Origin: DATLNF01 sp046590575
GTDB lineage: Bacteria; Actinomycetota; Actinomycetes; BP-191
DNA length: 44,479 nt
Assembly (NCBI GenBank): GCA_046590575.1
Contig: JBKJUS010000035.1
Location: 1-44,479 of the forward strand
Reading direction: 5' to 3'
In this document: piece after piece, positions 15,416-23,900 of the stretch
Layout: every line of letters starts with the position of its first letter
How positions within the stretch are numbered: the stretch's first letter is position 1
Made by a program: the position numbers and the translations under genes
Notes under the pieces: generated by a model
Database searches by the model: none
The model's input: the letters and a program-made list of their open reading frames with translations, nothing else
What the model was told of the DNA's origin: nothing

Positions 15416-16165
15416 ATGGCTAGAGAAGCACTGCTCGCCCGGACGCTGGTAGAGCTCGCCGACACCCTCGTCGCGGACTTCGACGTCGTGGACCTGCTGA
15501 CATTGTTGGCGGATCGGTGCGTCGAGGTGCTCGATGTTGCTGCAGCGGGGCTGATGCTTGTCGCCCCAGAAGGCGGACTGCGGGTCATGGCGTCGTCGAG
15601 TGACGCGATGCGCGTCGTCGAGCTCTTCGAGATCCAGTCCGAGGAGGGTCCGTGTCTGGACTGCTACGCCTCCGGTAAGCCGGTCCTCAACCAGGACCTC
15701 AACCAGGACCTGTCGATCGACAGTCGCTGGCCGGTGTTTGCACCCGTCGCGATCGAAGCCGGATTCCGCACGGCGCACGCCCTGCCCATGCGGCTGCGCG
15801 GCACGATCATCGGCGCGATCAACCTGTTCGACGACAAGCCCGGTGACATGAGCCAGACCGACCTCGACGTCGCCCAGGCGTTTGCTGACGTCGCGACGAT
15901 CGCGATCCTCCAGCACCGCGCGGCGTCGGAGGCGCAGATCCTCAACGAGCAGCTCACGCATGCGCTCAACTCGCGCATCGTCATCGAGCAGGCGAAGGGG
16001 ATGGTGGCCGAGCGGGAGAATCTCAACATGGAGGACGCCTTCCTCCGCCTACGTCGGCATTCCCGCAACCACAACCTCCGGCTCGCCGATGTCGCCCGCG
16101 AGGTGATCGAAGGCAAACTGCCGGCGTCCTCTCTCGACCCGGCCGGACCGCCGAAGCGTCGCTGA
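15416..16165 (+). CDS. GAF-ANTAR regulatory protein
   Basis: 249 residues. GAF (about 10-165) with EEGPCLDCYASGKPVL and AINLFDDKPG, then a near-canonical ANTAR domain (about 175-235): SRIVIEQAKGMVAERENLNMEDAFLRLRRHSRNHNLRLADVAREVIEG. Likely a signal-responsive RNA antiterminator. A 12-bp tandem duplication at 15685-15708 inserts an extra LNQD in the GAF domain. Ribosome site GGGGAC lies about 11 nt before the ATG. Its RNA targets are not evident in this window. Sits with the STAS and first ANTAR genes. Confidence 0.88.
   Translation: MAREALLARTLVELADTLVADFDVVDLLTLLADRCVEVLDVAAAGLMLVAPEGGLRVMASSSDAMRVVELFEIQSEEGPCLDCYASGKPVLNQDLNQDLSIDSRWPVFAPVAIEAGFRTAHALPMRLRGTIIGAINLFDDKPGDMSQTDLDVAQAFADVATIAILQHRAASEAQILNEQLTHALNSRIVIEQAKGMVAERENLNMEDAFLRLRRHSRNHNLRLADVAREVIEGKLPASSLDPAGPPKRR
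15685..15708 (+). repeat. 12-bp tandem duplication
   Basis: CCTCAACCAGGA occurs twice head to tail in frame inside the GAF domain, giving LNQDLNQDL. The copies are identical, suggesting a recent slippage event. Confidence 0.85.
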
Positions 16166-16215
16166 TACGCCGACCTCCTCGTCACCGAGCTGCGGGCGGG
16201 CGGCGCGGCGTACCG

Positions 16216-16234
16216 CTCTTACCCGTCTCTCACC
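16216..16234 (+). promoter_or_regulatory. response-regulator direct-repeat box (autoregulatory)
   Basis: CTCTTACC (16216-16223) and CTCTCACC (16227-16234) are 11 bp apart start to start, one helical turn, the layout of OmpR/PhoB-type half-sites. The same pair in reverse order (CTCTCACC then CTCTTACC) lies before the secreted-protein gene. The ATG is only 13 nt downstream, which suggests that transcription starts near or within the start region and that the mRNA may be leaderless, perhaps from GTG 16257. Confidence 0.65.
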
Positions 16235-16247
16235 CCTGTGCGGGAAC

Positions 16248-16949
16248 ATGACCAGCGTGGGAGCGCGGGTGCTGGTGGCGGACGACGACCGGGCGATCCG
16301 GGAGTCGCTCGAGCGCGCGCTCGAACTGGAGGGGTACGACGTCGTCACGGTGCCCAACGGCGCTGACGTGTTGACCGCGGCTCGGGACAACCCACCTGAC
16401 GCGATGGTCCTCGACGTGATGATGCCCGGCGTCGACGGGCTCACTGTGTGCCGGGTGCTCCGCGCCGAAGCGGACCGGACGCCCATCCTGATGCTGACCG
16501 CGCGCACCGAGACCAGTGACCGCGTGGCCGGACTCGATGCCGGCGCCGACGACTACCTGGCCAAGCCGTTCGCCCTGGATGAGCTGCTGGCGCGGCTGCG
16601 GGCCCTGCTTCGCCGGGCGCAACCGCCGGCTGATCCGGTCGGCGACTCGCCGCCGCTGCTCGAGGTGGGCACCCTGCGCCTGGATCCCGCCGCTCGTCGG
16701 GCCTGGCGCGGCGAAAGAGAGCTGGAGCTCACCAAGACCGAGTACGACCTGCTGGAGCTGCTGGTGCGCAACGCCGGCATGGTCCTCGACCACGGCACAA
16801 TTTACGATCGGATCTGGGGCTACGACTTCGGCCCGGACTCGAAGAACCTGGCCGTCTACATCGGCTATCTCCGCCGCAAGGTGGAAGAGGCTGGCGAGTC
16901 GACTTTGTTGCGCACGGTCCGTGGCGTCGGCTACACGGTCCGCGCGTGA
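16248..16949 (+). CDS. OmpR/PhoB-type response regulator (MprA-like)
   Basis: 233 residues. Receiver domain with acidic pocket DDD (12-14), phosphoacceptor Asp56 (VLDVMMPGVDG), Thr84 and Lys106 (LAKPF). The winged-helix output domain at about 135-230 shows LTKTEYDLLELL and YLRRKVEEAGESTLLRTVRGVGYTVRA. Closest in pattern to mycobacterial MprA. The start could be GTG 16257 or later, as there is no clear ribosome site. Overlaps the kinase gene by 4 nt (GTGA). Probably binds its own upstream direct repeats and those at 18297-18315. Confidence 0.9.
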   Translation: MTSVGARVLVADDDRAIRESLERALELEGYDVVTVPNGADVLTAARDNPPDAMVLDVMMPGVDGLTVCRVLRAEADRTPILMLTARTETSDRVAGLDAGADDYLAKPFALDELLARLRALLRRAQPPADPVGDSPPLLEVGTLRLDPAARRAWRGERELELTKTEYDLLELLVRNAGMVLDHGTIYDRIWGYDFGPDSKNLAVYIGYLRRKVEEAGESTLLRTVRGVGYTVRA

Positions 16950-18295
16950 AGCTGCCCACCGTGACGCTGCGGGCCACGCTGGTCGCCGCGCTGGCTCTGC
17001 TCGCCGCGGCCGCGACCGTCTCGGTCGGGGTCTTCAGCTACCGCGCGACAGCCGACCGCCTCGACGTCGAGATCGACCGCTCGCTGGATGAGACTCTGCA
17101 CGAGGTGCAGGCCCGCCCCCGGGATGCGCTGGGTCTCGGCCCGCGTCCGCGCAATCAGCGCGGTCTCGCGGACGACCGTCCGTTCGACCTCGTCGTCGTG
17201 CAGGTCGTGCGACCCGACGGTACCGTCCTGGTAGCCGAGGGCGCCGTGGCTCTGCCGACCAAGGTCCTGGGCACCCAGCGCTCGTTCGACGTCGACCCCC
17301 ACCCGATCCAGCGCAACGAGATCGAGGTCGAGGGTCAGCGCTACCGGGTGCTCACGGCCCGGCTGCGCGGCGGGGGTGCCATCCAGGTCGGCCGCAGTCT
17401 GGCCGAGACGGATCGTCTCCTCACGTCGTTGCGCAACCGAACCATCACGACAGTGCTTGTCGTCGTCGCTGCAGCGTCTGCTCTCGGTGCCCTCATCGCC
17501 CGACAGGTGACGCGGCGCCTGGTCGCCCTGACGGCAAGCGCTCAGCAGGTGGCCGCGACCGGGCGGCTCGACATCTCCGTGCCGGTCGGCTCCGATGAGG
17601 TCGGCCGGCTCGGCACCGCCTTCACCGAGATGCTCGCTGCGTTGACCCGCTCGCGGGAGGACCAGCAGCGGCTGGTGCAGGATGCCGGCCACGAGCTCCG
17701 GACCCCGCTGACGAGCTTGCGCACCAACATCGCTGTGCTGCGCAGCCTGGCCCGGCTGCCCGCCGCCGATCAGACCAGGCTGATCGATGACCTCGACGGT
17801 GAGACGCAGGAACTGACGCATCTGGTCGACGAGCTCGTTGAGCTGGCGGTAGACCAGCGCGGGGACGAGCCGTGTGGGCCGGTCGACCTTCGGGAGGTAG
17901 CCGAGCGGGTCGCCGAGCGCACGCGCCGTCGTACGGGCCGGGATGTCGTCGTCGACGCTGACGATGTCGTCGTCACGGCTCGCGCCGCCGGCGTGGAGCG
18001 GGCGATGAGCAACCTGGTCGAGAATGCTGCGAAGTTCTCCGACGCCGGGCCTATTGAGATCGTCGTACGCCGGGGGCGCATCGAGGTGCTCGATCGCGGC
18101 CCAGGCATCGACGGGACGGACCTGCCTCGGGTCTTCGACCGCTTCTTCCGGTCGGTGGTTGCGCGCAGCCTGCCCGGCTCCGGGCTCGGGTTGTCCATCG
18201 TCCGCGGGGTCGCGGAGTCGCACGGCGGCGCTGTTTTCGCGGGTCCGCGAGAGGGCGGCGGGGCCGTGCTCGGCTTCACCCTGCCGGTCACCTGA
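16946..18295 (+). CDS. sensor histidine kinase (MprB-like)
   Basis: 449 residues. A membrane helix at about 8-30, an extracytoplasmic sensor domain (about 40-160), and a second helix (about 167-187). These are followed by a HAMP domain (about 188-240), a dimerisation domain with phosphorylated His249 (DAGHELRTPLTSL), and an ATPase domain showing NLVENAAKFSD (N-box), DRGPGI (G1) and GSGLGLSIVRG (G2). Paired with and overlapping the MprA-like regulator. The signal is unknown; MprB senses envelope stress in mycobacteria. Confidence 0.9.
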   Translation: MKLPTVTLRATLVAALALLAAAATVSVGVFSYRATADRLDVEIDRSLDETLHEVQARPRDALGLGPRPRNQRGLADDRPFDLVVVQVVRPDGTVLVAEGAVALPTKVLGTQRSFDVDPHPIQRNEIEVEGQRYRVLTARLRGGGAIQVGRSLAETDRLLTSLRNRTITTVLVVVAAASALGALIARQVTRRLVALTASAQQVAATGRLDISVPVGSDEVGRLGTAFTEMLAALTRSREDQQRLVQDAGHELRTPLTSLRTNIAVLRSLARLPAADQTRLIDDLDGETQELTHLVDELVELAVDQRGDEPCGPVDLREVAERVAERTRRRTGRDVVVDADDVVVTARAAGVERAMSNLVENAAKFSDAGPIEIVVRRGRIEVLDRGPGIDGTDLPRVFDRFFRSVVARSLPGSGLGLSIVRGVAESHGGAVFAGPREGGGAVLGFTLPVT

Positions 18296-18296
18296 G

Positions 18297-18315
18297 CTCT
18301 CACCTCGCTCTTACC
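18297..18315 (+). promoter_or_regulatory. response-regulator direct-repeat box upstream of the secreted protein
   Basis: CTCTCACC (18297-18304) and CTCTTACC (18308-18315), again 11 bp apart, immediately after the kinase stop. They repeat the two half-sites found before the response-regulator gene. The ATG of the secreted protein is 83 nt beyond, leaving room for a promoter. Confidence 0.65.
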
Positions 18316-18397
18316 CGAGCAGGGGATGCTCCTTACCACGGCCCCCGATCCTGGAGAACGTCCGCACCACACGTTGGAATGCAGGAGGATGAGCACC

Positions 18398-19036
18398 ATG
18401 AAGAGTCGTCTCGTTACCGTTGGCCTCACCGCAGCGCTGCTAGGAGGGCTGGCCGGCGGCCTAGTCCTCTCGCCCGGAGTCGCGATCGGCCAGTCCAGCG
18501 CGCCATCTCAGTCGACCGAGAAGGAGGTCGAGCGAACGCCTGGCCGGCATCTCGCTGACACCCTCGCGCCGCTGGTCGCCAACGGCACGATCACCCAGGC
18601 TCAGGCCGACAAGGTGATCGCTGCGCTCCACGCTGCGCGTCCGAAGCACGGTCTGAATCGCGCGGGCGGTCACGGCAAGCGCCACCTCTCTCTCACGGCG
18701 GTGGCCGCGAAACTGGGTATCACCGAGGAGGCGTTGCGCACGGCGCTCGAGTCCGGGCAGAGCATCGCCGACATCGCGCGGAGCAAGAACGTCTCCATCC
18801 AGTCGGTGGTCGACGCATTGGTCGCTGAAGCGAAGACCCGGTTGGCCGCGAAGGTGACCGCTGGCGATCTCACCCAGGCGGAGGCCGATGCTCGGCTGGC
18901 GAAACTCACGGAGCGAGCCGCCGCGTTCGTCAACAGCGACCAGCCGAAGTTCCACCGCCGCTTCAAGAAGGGCGGAAAGGCAGGCTCCGACTCGACCCAG
19001 TCGTCCACCTCCACCACCGGGTTCCGTACGGCCTAG
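18398..19036 (+). CDS. secreted protein with repeated helical motifs
   Basis: 212 residues. Start chosen at ATG 18398, nine nucleotides after AGGAGG (18383-18388); the ATG at 18389 is too close to that site. Signal peptide: MKSR, hydrophobic TVGLTAALLGGLAGGLVL, cleavage probably near residue 30. The mature part has TLAPLVANGTITQAQADKVIAAL and a related segment VTAGDLTQAEADARLAKL around LGITEEALRTALESGQSIADIARSKNVSIQSVVDALV. This repeating motif is common in exported actinobacterial proteins of unknown role. The tail is Lys- then Ser/Thr-rich. It follows the MprAB-like pair and probably is its target. Confidence 0.8.
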   Translation: MKSRLVTVGLTAALLGGLAGGLVLSPGVAIGQSSAPSQSTEKEVERTPGRHLADTLAPLVANGTITQAQADKVIAALHAARPKHGLNRAGGHGKRHLSLTAVAAKLGITEEALRTALESGQSIADIARSKNVSIQSVVDALVAEAKTRLAAKVTAGDLTQAEADARLAKLTERAAAFVNSDQPKFHRRFKKGGKAGSDSTQSSTSTTGFRTA

Positions 19037-19136
19037 CCCCTGCGGGAGTCCCCCGTTGCAGTCACCGACCGACGACGGCACGTGGTTTCCCCGATTGTCA
19101 TGGGTGCGCAGCCGGTTCACCGGGCACGACGTAGGC

Positions 19137-19724
19137 ATGACGCAGACTCGCAGCCACCCGTCCGGACCGGCCGCGCGAACCGTGCGACCTCACCACGAGG
19201 GCGTGGGTCGGTCGAGCTCTCTACCCGCGGAGGCCGTCAGCGACGACCTCCGCCGCGGCGCGGGCGACTTCCTCGAGCAGCGCCGGCGGGTCGCCGCCTT
19301 GTCGCTGGTTTCCTCGGCCGCGCTGGGCGTCGTTGCGCTGTATCAATACGGCCTGCTGCGCAAGGTCCCGGAACCGCACCTGCCAGGTCTTGATGCCGAC
19401 CGGGTGGACGCCTCGGGCGAGGCCTACTCCTTCCTGCGTACGCCGGACGCCTCGGTCGGCTTGATCAGCTACGGCGTCACGCTGGCCCTAGCTGGGATGG
19501 GCGCCCGGGACCGTGCCGTGAAGCGGCCGTGGCTGCCGCTGCTTCTCGCCGCGAAGGTCGGGCTGGACACGGTCGGGGCGCTCACTCTTACCGCCGAGCA
19601 GGGGACGAAGCACCGGAAGTTCTGCTCCTGGTGCACGCTCTCGGCGCTTGCGACGCTCGCGATGGTGCCGCAGGTCGTGCCGGAGGCCCGCGCTGCCGTA
19701 CGCACGCTCCGCGGCCGGCGGTGA
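19137..19724 (+). CDS. VKOR-family-like membrane protein
   Basis: 195 residues with about four membrane helices (about 52-72, 107-122, 131-152, 165-182). The last begins at a CSWC motif (Cys163, Cys166), the redox pair of the vitamin K epoxide reductase/DsbB-like family that oxidises thiols using quinone. The second loop cysteine pair of VKOR proteins is absent; those two are the only cysteines. The ATG is given as the start, but the ribosome site is poor. The stop overlaps the next gene's GTG. Oxidising partner protein unknown. Confidence 0.6.
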   Translation: MTQTRSHPSGPAARTVRPHHEGVGRSSSLPAEAVSDDLRRGAGDFLEQRRRVAALSLVSSAALGVVALYQYGLLRKVPEPHLPGLDADRVDASGEAYSFLRTPDASVGLISYGVTLALAGMGARDRAVKRPWLPLLLAAKVGLDTVGALTLTAEQGTKHRKFCSWCTLSALATLAMVPQVVPEARAAVRTLRGRR

Positions 19725-20716
19725 GTCGGCGGGTCGTCGTGATCACCGGCGCGAGCGCGGGAGTGGGCCGGGCGACCGCGCGCGCGTTCGCGGAGAAGGG
19801 CTACCGGGTCGCGCTGCTGGCTCGGGGCGAGGACGGCCTCAAGGGCGCTGCGACCGACGTGGAGTCGCGCGGCGGCGAGGCGCTGGTCCTGCCGACCGAC
19901 GTCGCGCACATGGACCAGGTGGAGGCGGCGGCGCACGCCGTCGAAGAGCAGTGGGGCGTCATCGACGTGTGGGTCAACGTCGCGATGACCGGGCTCTTCG
20001 CACCGTTTCTCGAGATGTCGCCGGAGGAGTTCCGGCGGGCGACCGAGGTCACCTACCTAGGCTATGTGCACGGCACCTACGCCGCGCTGCGCCGGATGAA
20101 GCCGCGCGATGCCGGTCACATCGTGCAGGTCGGCTCCGCCTTGGCCTACCGCGCGATCCCGCTGCAGTCGGCGTACTGCGGCGCGAAGCACGCTGTCCGC
20201 GGCTTCACCGAGTCGGTGCGCACCGAGCTGTTGCACGACGCGAGCAAGGTCGTCATCACCCAGGTGCACCTGCCGGCCGTCAACACCCCGCAGTTCCGCT
20301 GGCTCAAGTCCACGATGCCGCATCTGGCACAGCCGGTGCCGCCGATCTACCAGCCGGAGGTGCCCGCACGGGCCATCGTCTGGGCGGCCGAGCATCGACG
20401 CCGGGAGATCTGGGTCGGCGCGCCCGCTGCCGCCACCATCCTCGGCAGCCGCCTCATCCCGGGCCTGCTTGACCGCTATCTCGGCAAGACCGGGTACGAC
20501 GCGCAGCAGGTCGAGACACCGGCGGACCCTAGTGCCCCCACCACGCTGTGGGAGCCGGTCGCCGGCGACCACGGCGCGCACGGCGCTTTCGACGACCGGG
20601 CGCACTCGCGCAGTCTGCAGTCGACCCTGTCCTTGCACCGCGGGGCGACCCTCGCCGTCACGGCGCTGGGCTCCGCGGTCGCGGTCGGTGCGGTACTGCG
20701 CCGAAGGTCGTCATGA
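19721..20716 (+). CDS. short-chain dehydrogenase/reductase with C-terminal membrane segment
   Basis: 331 residues. TGASAGVG (8-15 region) binds NAD(P), NVAMTG replaces the usual NNAG, VGSALAY supplies the Ser, and YCGAKHA the catalytic Tyr and Lys. After the SDR core (about 1-250) is an extension ending in a hydrophobic segment ATLAVTALGSAVAVGAVL and RRR, a likely membrane anchor. GTG start overlaps the VKOR-like stop, and its stop overlaps the GH15 ATG. Substrate unknown. Confidence 0.85.
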   Translation: MSRRVVVITGASAGVGRATARAFAEKGYRVALLARGEDGLKGAATDVESRGGEALVLPTDVAHMDQVEAAAHAVEEQWGVIDVWVNVAMTGLFAPFLEMSPEEFRRATEVTYLGYVHGTYAALRRMKPRDAGHIVQVGSALAYRAIPLQSAYCGAKHAVRGFTESVRTELLHDASKVVITQVHLPAVNTPQFRWLKSTMPHLAQPVPPIYQPEVPARAIVWAAEHRRREIWVGAPAAATILGSRLIPGLLDRYLGKTGYDAQQVETPADPSAPTTLWEPVAGDHGAHGAFDDRAHSRSLQSTLSLHRGATLAVTALGSAVAVGAVLRRRSS

Positions 20717-22515
20717 GCGACACCGCCGCTTGGCACGCCCCGGCGATCGCCGCCCACCGACTCATCTCCGACGGTCGGTCGACAGCGCTGGTTCGCCCGG
20801 GCGGGGAGGTCGACTGGTGGTGCGCGCCTGACGTCGACTCGCCGCCTCTGCTCTGGTCTCTTCTCGACGGCGATGGCGCCGCCTCCCGATGGGTTGGCAC
20901 CCGAATGTCGTCGTACGACGAACGCCCGGCCGGTCCGACGGCGCGTGGAGTGCTGCGAGTCGACGACACCCACCTGGAGTGCTGGGACGGTCTGGCGACT
21001 CTCGGCACGGCGGTTGCCTTGGTGCGCCTGCTGCGCACTCGAGTCGGTTCTGTTGACGTGACTCACGAGATCGCGGTCGGCGGTTTCGACCTCCCCGAGG
21101 CTGCCTGGTATGACGGCGTCACGTCGGTCGGTGATACGCCGCTGGCTGTCTACGGCGGTCGGGCGAAGGTCGACGGCCGCTGGCTGCGATCGACAGTGAC
21201 GGTGGACACGCAGTGGACCGGCGTCGTCGTTGTCCTCGGCAGCTCCCCGCCGCTGGAGCCGAGCGCCCTCGCCCCGCGGCTGGCGGCGCTCGAGGAGGAC
21301 GCCGAGCACTTCCGCTCCAAGTCAGTCCTGCCGGCCGTGCTGCCGACCCGAGCGGCGGACGCGCTTGCCGTGGTCCGCTCGTGTACCTACCGCCCGACCG
21401 GTGCGGTCATCGCCTCGCCGACGACGTCGCTTCCCGAGGCGCCGGGTGCGGACCGGCAGTTCGACTACCGCTACACCTGGGTCCGGGACGCCGCGCTCGC
21501 CGTCTCCGTCGCCGCGCTGCTCGGCGAGCGGGCCACCGCGCAGCGCTACATCGAGTTCCTGCACAGCCTCGCGGTGGGCGACGGCGTACCGGCGCACCCG
21601 CTCGCGACAGTGCGTGGCGAGGACGTGCCAGCGGAGCACGACGTGGCAGGGGTCGCCGGCTGGGGCGGCTCGCTACCGATCAGAGTCGGCAACGATGCGG
21701 CCGGCCAGGTGCAGTACGACGCACTCGGCATGCTGGTCGAGGCGGTGTCGGTCTACCTGCAGACAGGCGGCCGTCTGCAGAAGGAGACGTGGCGCATGGT
21801 GCGCAGCGTTGCCGACCGGTGCTGCGCGCCGGCGGAGCCGTCGTCAGGCATCTGGGAGTTCCGCACCGAGAGCAAATTGACCAGTGCCGACGTCGGTCGC
21901 TGGCTGGCGCTGGACCGTGCGGTGTGGATCGCCCGCGGCTGGCGCCCGACCACCAGGCGGCGGAAGTGGAAGCGGGCCCGCGATGAGGCGCGCGACTTGG
22001 TACTCGCCTCGCTCACGCCGCAGGGTCGGTTGCCGCAGTGCTACGACGGCGCTCCGCGGGCAGACGCTGCCGCGCTCATGGTGGTCGTGTTCGGCATGCT
22101 CGGTCGCGACGACCCCCGTGCTCACGCGGTCGTCGACGACGTCATCGGCGCGCTCGGTGCTGGGCCCTTCCTTTACCGCTACGAGCCCGATGCGAGTGAC
22201 GGTTTTGCTGGGCGCGAGGGAGCCTTTATCCCTGTGTCGTGGTGGGCGATCTCTGCGCTCGCGAGCCTCGGCCGCGTCGACGAGGCGCGCGCCCGAGCCG
22301 CCGCGATGGACGCGCTGCTGCCACGGCTGCAGTCGGAGGAGATCAACCCCGAGACGGGTGAGTCCCTCGGCAACGTGCCGCTGGTGTGGTCGCACATGGA
22401 GAACGCTCGGGCGCTCTACATCCTCGACGCGGCCACCAAGCGGGAGCGCTTCGGCCCGGCCGGGTTGATGGCGTGGCGGCTGGCCCGCTACGCCCGCCTC
22501 CGCTTCCGCAGCTAG
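20713..22515 (+). CDS. glycoside hydrolase family 15 (glucoamylase/trehalase-like)
   Basis: 600 residues. The N-terminal about 200 residues form the beta-rich GH15 domain (HRLISDGRSTALVRPGGEVDWWC). The catalytic (alpha/alpha)6 barrel follows with FDYRYTWVRDAALAV, GIWEFRTE (probable catalytic Glu) and NPETGESLGNVPLVWSHMENARALYIL near the end. GH15 enzymes release glucose from alpha-glucans or trehalose. It lacks a signal peptide, so is probably cytoplasmic. Coupled to the SDR and VKOR-like genes; how the three cooperate is unclear. Confidence 0.9.
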   Translation: MSDTAAWHAPAIAAHRLISDGRSTALVRPGGEVDWWCAPDVDSPPLLWSLLDGDGAASRWVGTRMSSYDERPAGPTARGVLRVDDTHLECWDGLATLGTAVALVRLLRTRVGSVDVTHEIAVGGFDLPEAAWYDGVTSVGDTPLAVYGGRAKVDGRWLRSTVTVDTQWTGVVVVLGSSPPLEPSALAPRLAALEEDAEHFRSKSVLPAVLPTRAADALAVVRSCTYRPTGAVIASPTTSLPEAPGADRQFDYRYTWVRDAALAVSVAALLGERATAQRYIEFLHSLAVGDGVPAHPLATVRGEDVPAEHDVAGVAGWGGSLPIRVGNDAAGQVQYDALGMLVEAVSVYLQTGGRLQKETWRMVRSVADRCCAPAEPSSGIWEFRTESKLTSADVGRWLALDRAVWIARGWRPTTRRRKWKRARDEARDLVLASLTPQGRLPQCYDGAPRADAAALMVVVFGMLGRDDPRAHAVVDDVIGALGAGPFLYRYEPDASDGFAGREGAFIPVSWWAISALASLGRVDEARARAAAMDALLPRLQSEEINPETGESLGNVPLVWSHMENARALYILDAATKRERFGPAGLMAWRLARYARLRFRS

Positions 22516-22540
22516 CCCGCGCTCGATGCTGCCCCGCGTC

Positions 22541-22555
22541 GTCGCCGAGGGCGAC
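22541..22555. terminator. weak hairpin between convergent genes
   Basis: GTCGCC and GGCGAC form a 6-bp stem with a GAG loop at the junction of the convergent GH15 and DM13 genes; its right arm touches the DM13 stop codon. It could serve either direction, but it is short. Confidence 0.25.
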
Positions 22556-23451
22556 TAGAGGCGGTTTTGGGTGGCGTTGGCGATCGGTGTCGCGTAGCGC
22601 TCGCACCAGATGAAGACCGTGAGGTCCTGCGTGACGTCGAACCCGGCGGGCACGACGTGGTGGAAGCTGCCGTGCGTCGCCTTCAGCGGCCCGACTTCCA
22701 ATCCGCCGTCGCGGCTGCGCTTGTCTCGGCCGGGCACCAGCCACAGGACCGGGTCGGGCGCGCCTTCGAGCGCGACGTCCTCGAAGCGCACGATGTGCGA
22801 GCCGTCGCCCAGGCGGTAGATCGCGACCGTGCCGCTGGCGGTGTGGTTGATGCCCTCGACCCGACCGCTGCTCACCTTCGCCGGACCGCTTGGGGGCGGT
22901 GCCGGCGCCGCACGCGACGGTGCTGGCCGGCTGCTTGCCGGTGCTGCTGGCGACGTCGGCGCTGAGGTCGCCTTGGTTGCCGAGGGCGCCGAGGTTCGCG
23001 GCGAGGGCGCCGAGGAAGCGGTGGTGCGTGGCGGCACGGCGGCTTGGGGCGACGCGGCCGACGGCGGTGACGTCGCTACGTCGGACTGGACCAGAGGTGG
23101 CGAGGTGGCGCTTGGGGTGTCTTGGACGGCGAGGGCGTCGATGCCAGCGGGCAGCGGCTCGACCAGTGTGACGTCGCGCACCGCGGGCGCGATGACGAGC
23201 CAGCCGACGAGCGCGAGCGGCAGCGCCGCGCCGAGTGCGCCACCGAAGGAGCCCGCCCAGCGCCGGCCGAAGCGGCCCAGCACCATGCAGGCGACGACGG
23301 TCAGCGCCACAAGCCCGAGCGCCCGCGGACTGCGCACTGTGTCGGTGACGATCGACGGCTCGAGCGCGTAGAGCGCGGCGACCAGCCCCGCATCGAGCGC
23401 CGCGACCAGCGCCAGGTGGCGAGCTGTGGCCCGGGTGACCGGCTTGCTCAT
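22555..23451 (-). CDS. membrane-anchored DM13-domain protein
   Basis: 298 residues. Two membrane helices lie at about 12-32 and 45-65, and a third at about 68-95 (WAGSFGGALGAALPLALVGWLVIAP) is possible. A Pro/Ser/Ala-rich spacer follows (about 115-200). The C-terminal DM13 domain starts at VSSGRVEGINHTASGTVAIY and includes HIVRFEDVALEGAPDPVLWLVPG and TVFIWCERY. DM13 is proposed to be an electron-transfer domain. ATG at 23451 follows GGAAG. Its start overlaps the stop of the upstream membrane protein (ATGA), the last junction of a six-gene operon with a molybdopterin oxidoreductase. Domain firm, function inferred. Confidence 0.85.
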   Translation of the reverse strand: MSKPVTRATARHLALVAALDAGLVAALYALEPSIVTDTVRSPRALGLVALTVVACMVLGRFGRRWAGSFGGALGAALPLALVGWLVIAPAVRDVTLVEPLPAGIDALAVQDTPSATSPPLVQSDVATSPPSAASPQAAVPPRTTASSAPSPRTSAPSATKATSAPTSPAAPASSRPAPSRAAPAPPPSGPAKVSSGRVEGINHTASGTVAIYRLGDGSHIVRFEDVALEGAPDPVLWLVPGRDKRSRDGGLEVGPLKATHGSFHHVVPAGFDVTQDLTVFIWCERYATPIANATQNRL

Positions 23452-23900
23452 GTGCTCTTCCTTTTGGGGGTGGTGCGGTGGACGTGCAGCAGACGCCACC
23501 CGACGACGGCGAACGTGGTGAGCCAGACGATGACGAGCAGCAGCACGAGGTTGCGGCCGTAGTCGAGCGGCAACGTGCTGGTGTTGTCATCCCGTCGGCC
23601 GTAGCCGCCGACAACCGGGATCGAGATCAGAATCAGCACGCCACTGACTATGAGCCCGGCCTGGACGCACGCGCGGTACGGCGGCCGGACGCGCGGCAGC
23701 ACGTAGGCGGCGAGAGCGAAGACGAGTGGGGCGATCACCGCGTCATGCACCAGCAGCGCACCGACGAACCAGGTGCCGAAGCTGCGCGGGTGCACCCGGT
23801 CCGCCTCGACCACGATGCCGCGTAGCCCCCACCCCATCGCCGCCACGCCCAGGGCGGTGAGCGCGCCACGTGCGACGTACGCCGGGCCGACGCGGGTCAC
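23448..23900 (-). CDS. hypothetical membrane protein
   Basis: 150 residues and four membrane helices. The first spans GALTALGVAAMGWGLRGIVV and the second WFVGALLVHDAVIAPLVFALAAYVL with a charged HD pair; two further helices end in GWRLLHVHRTTPKRKST. No family recognised. GTG start at 23900 overlaps the stop of the molybdopterin oxidoreductase (GTGA) and its own stop overlaps the DM13 start, so it is translated between two redox proteins and may form a complex with them. Confidence 0.75.
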   Translation of the reverse strand: MTRVGPAYVARGALTALGVAAMGWGLRGIVVEADRVHPRSFGTWFVGALLVHDAVIAPLVFALAAYVLPRVRPPYRACVQAGLIVSGVLILISIPVVGGYGRRDDNTSTLPLDYGRNLVLLLVIVWLTTFAVVGWRLLHVHRTTPKRKST

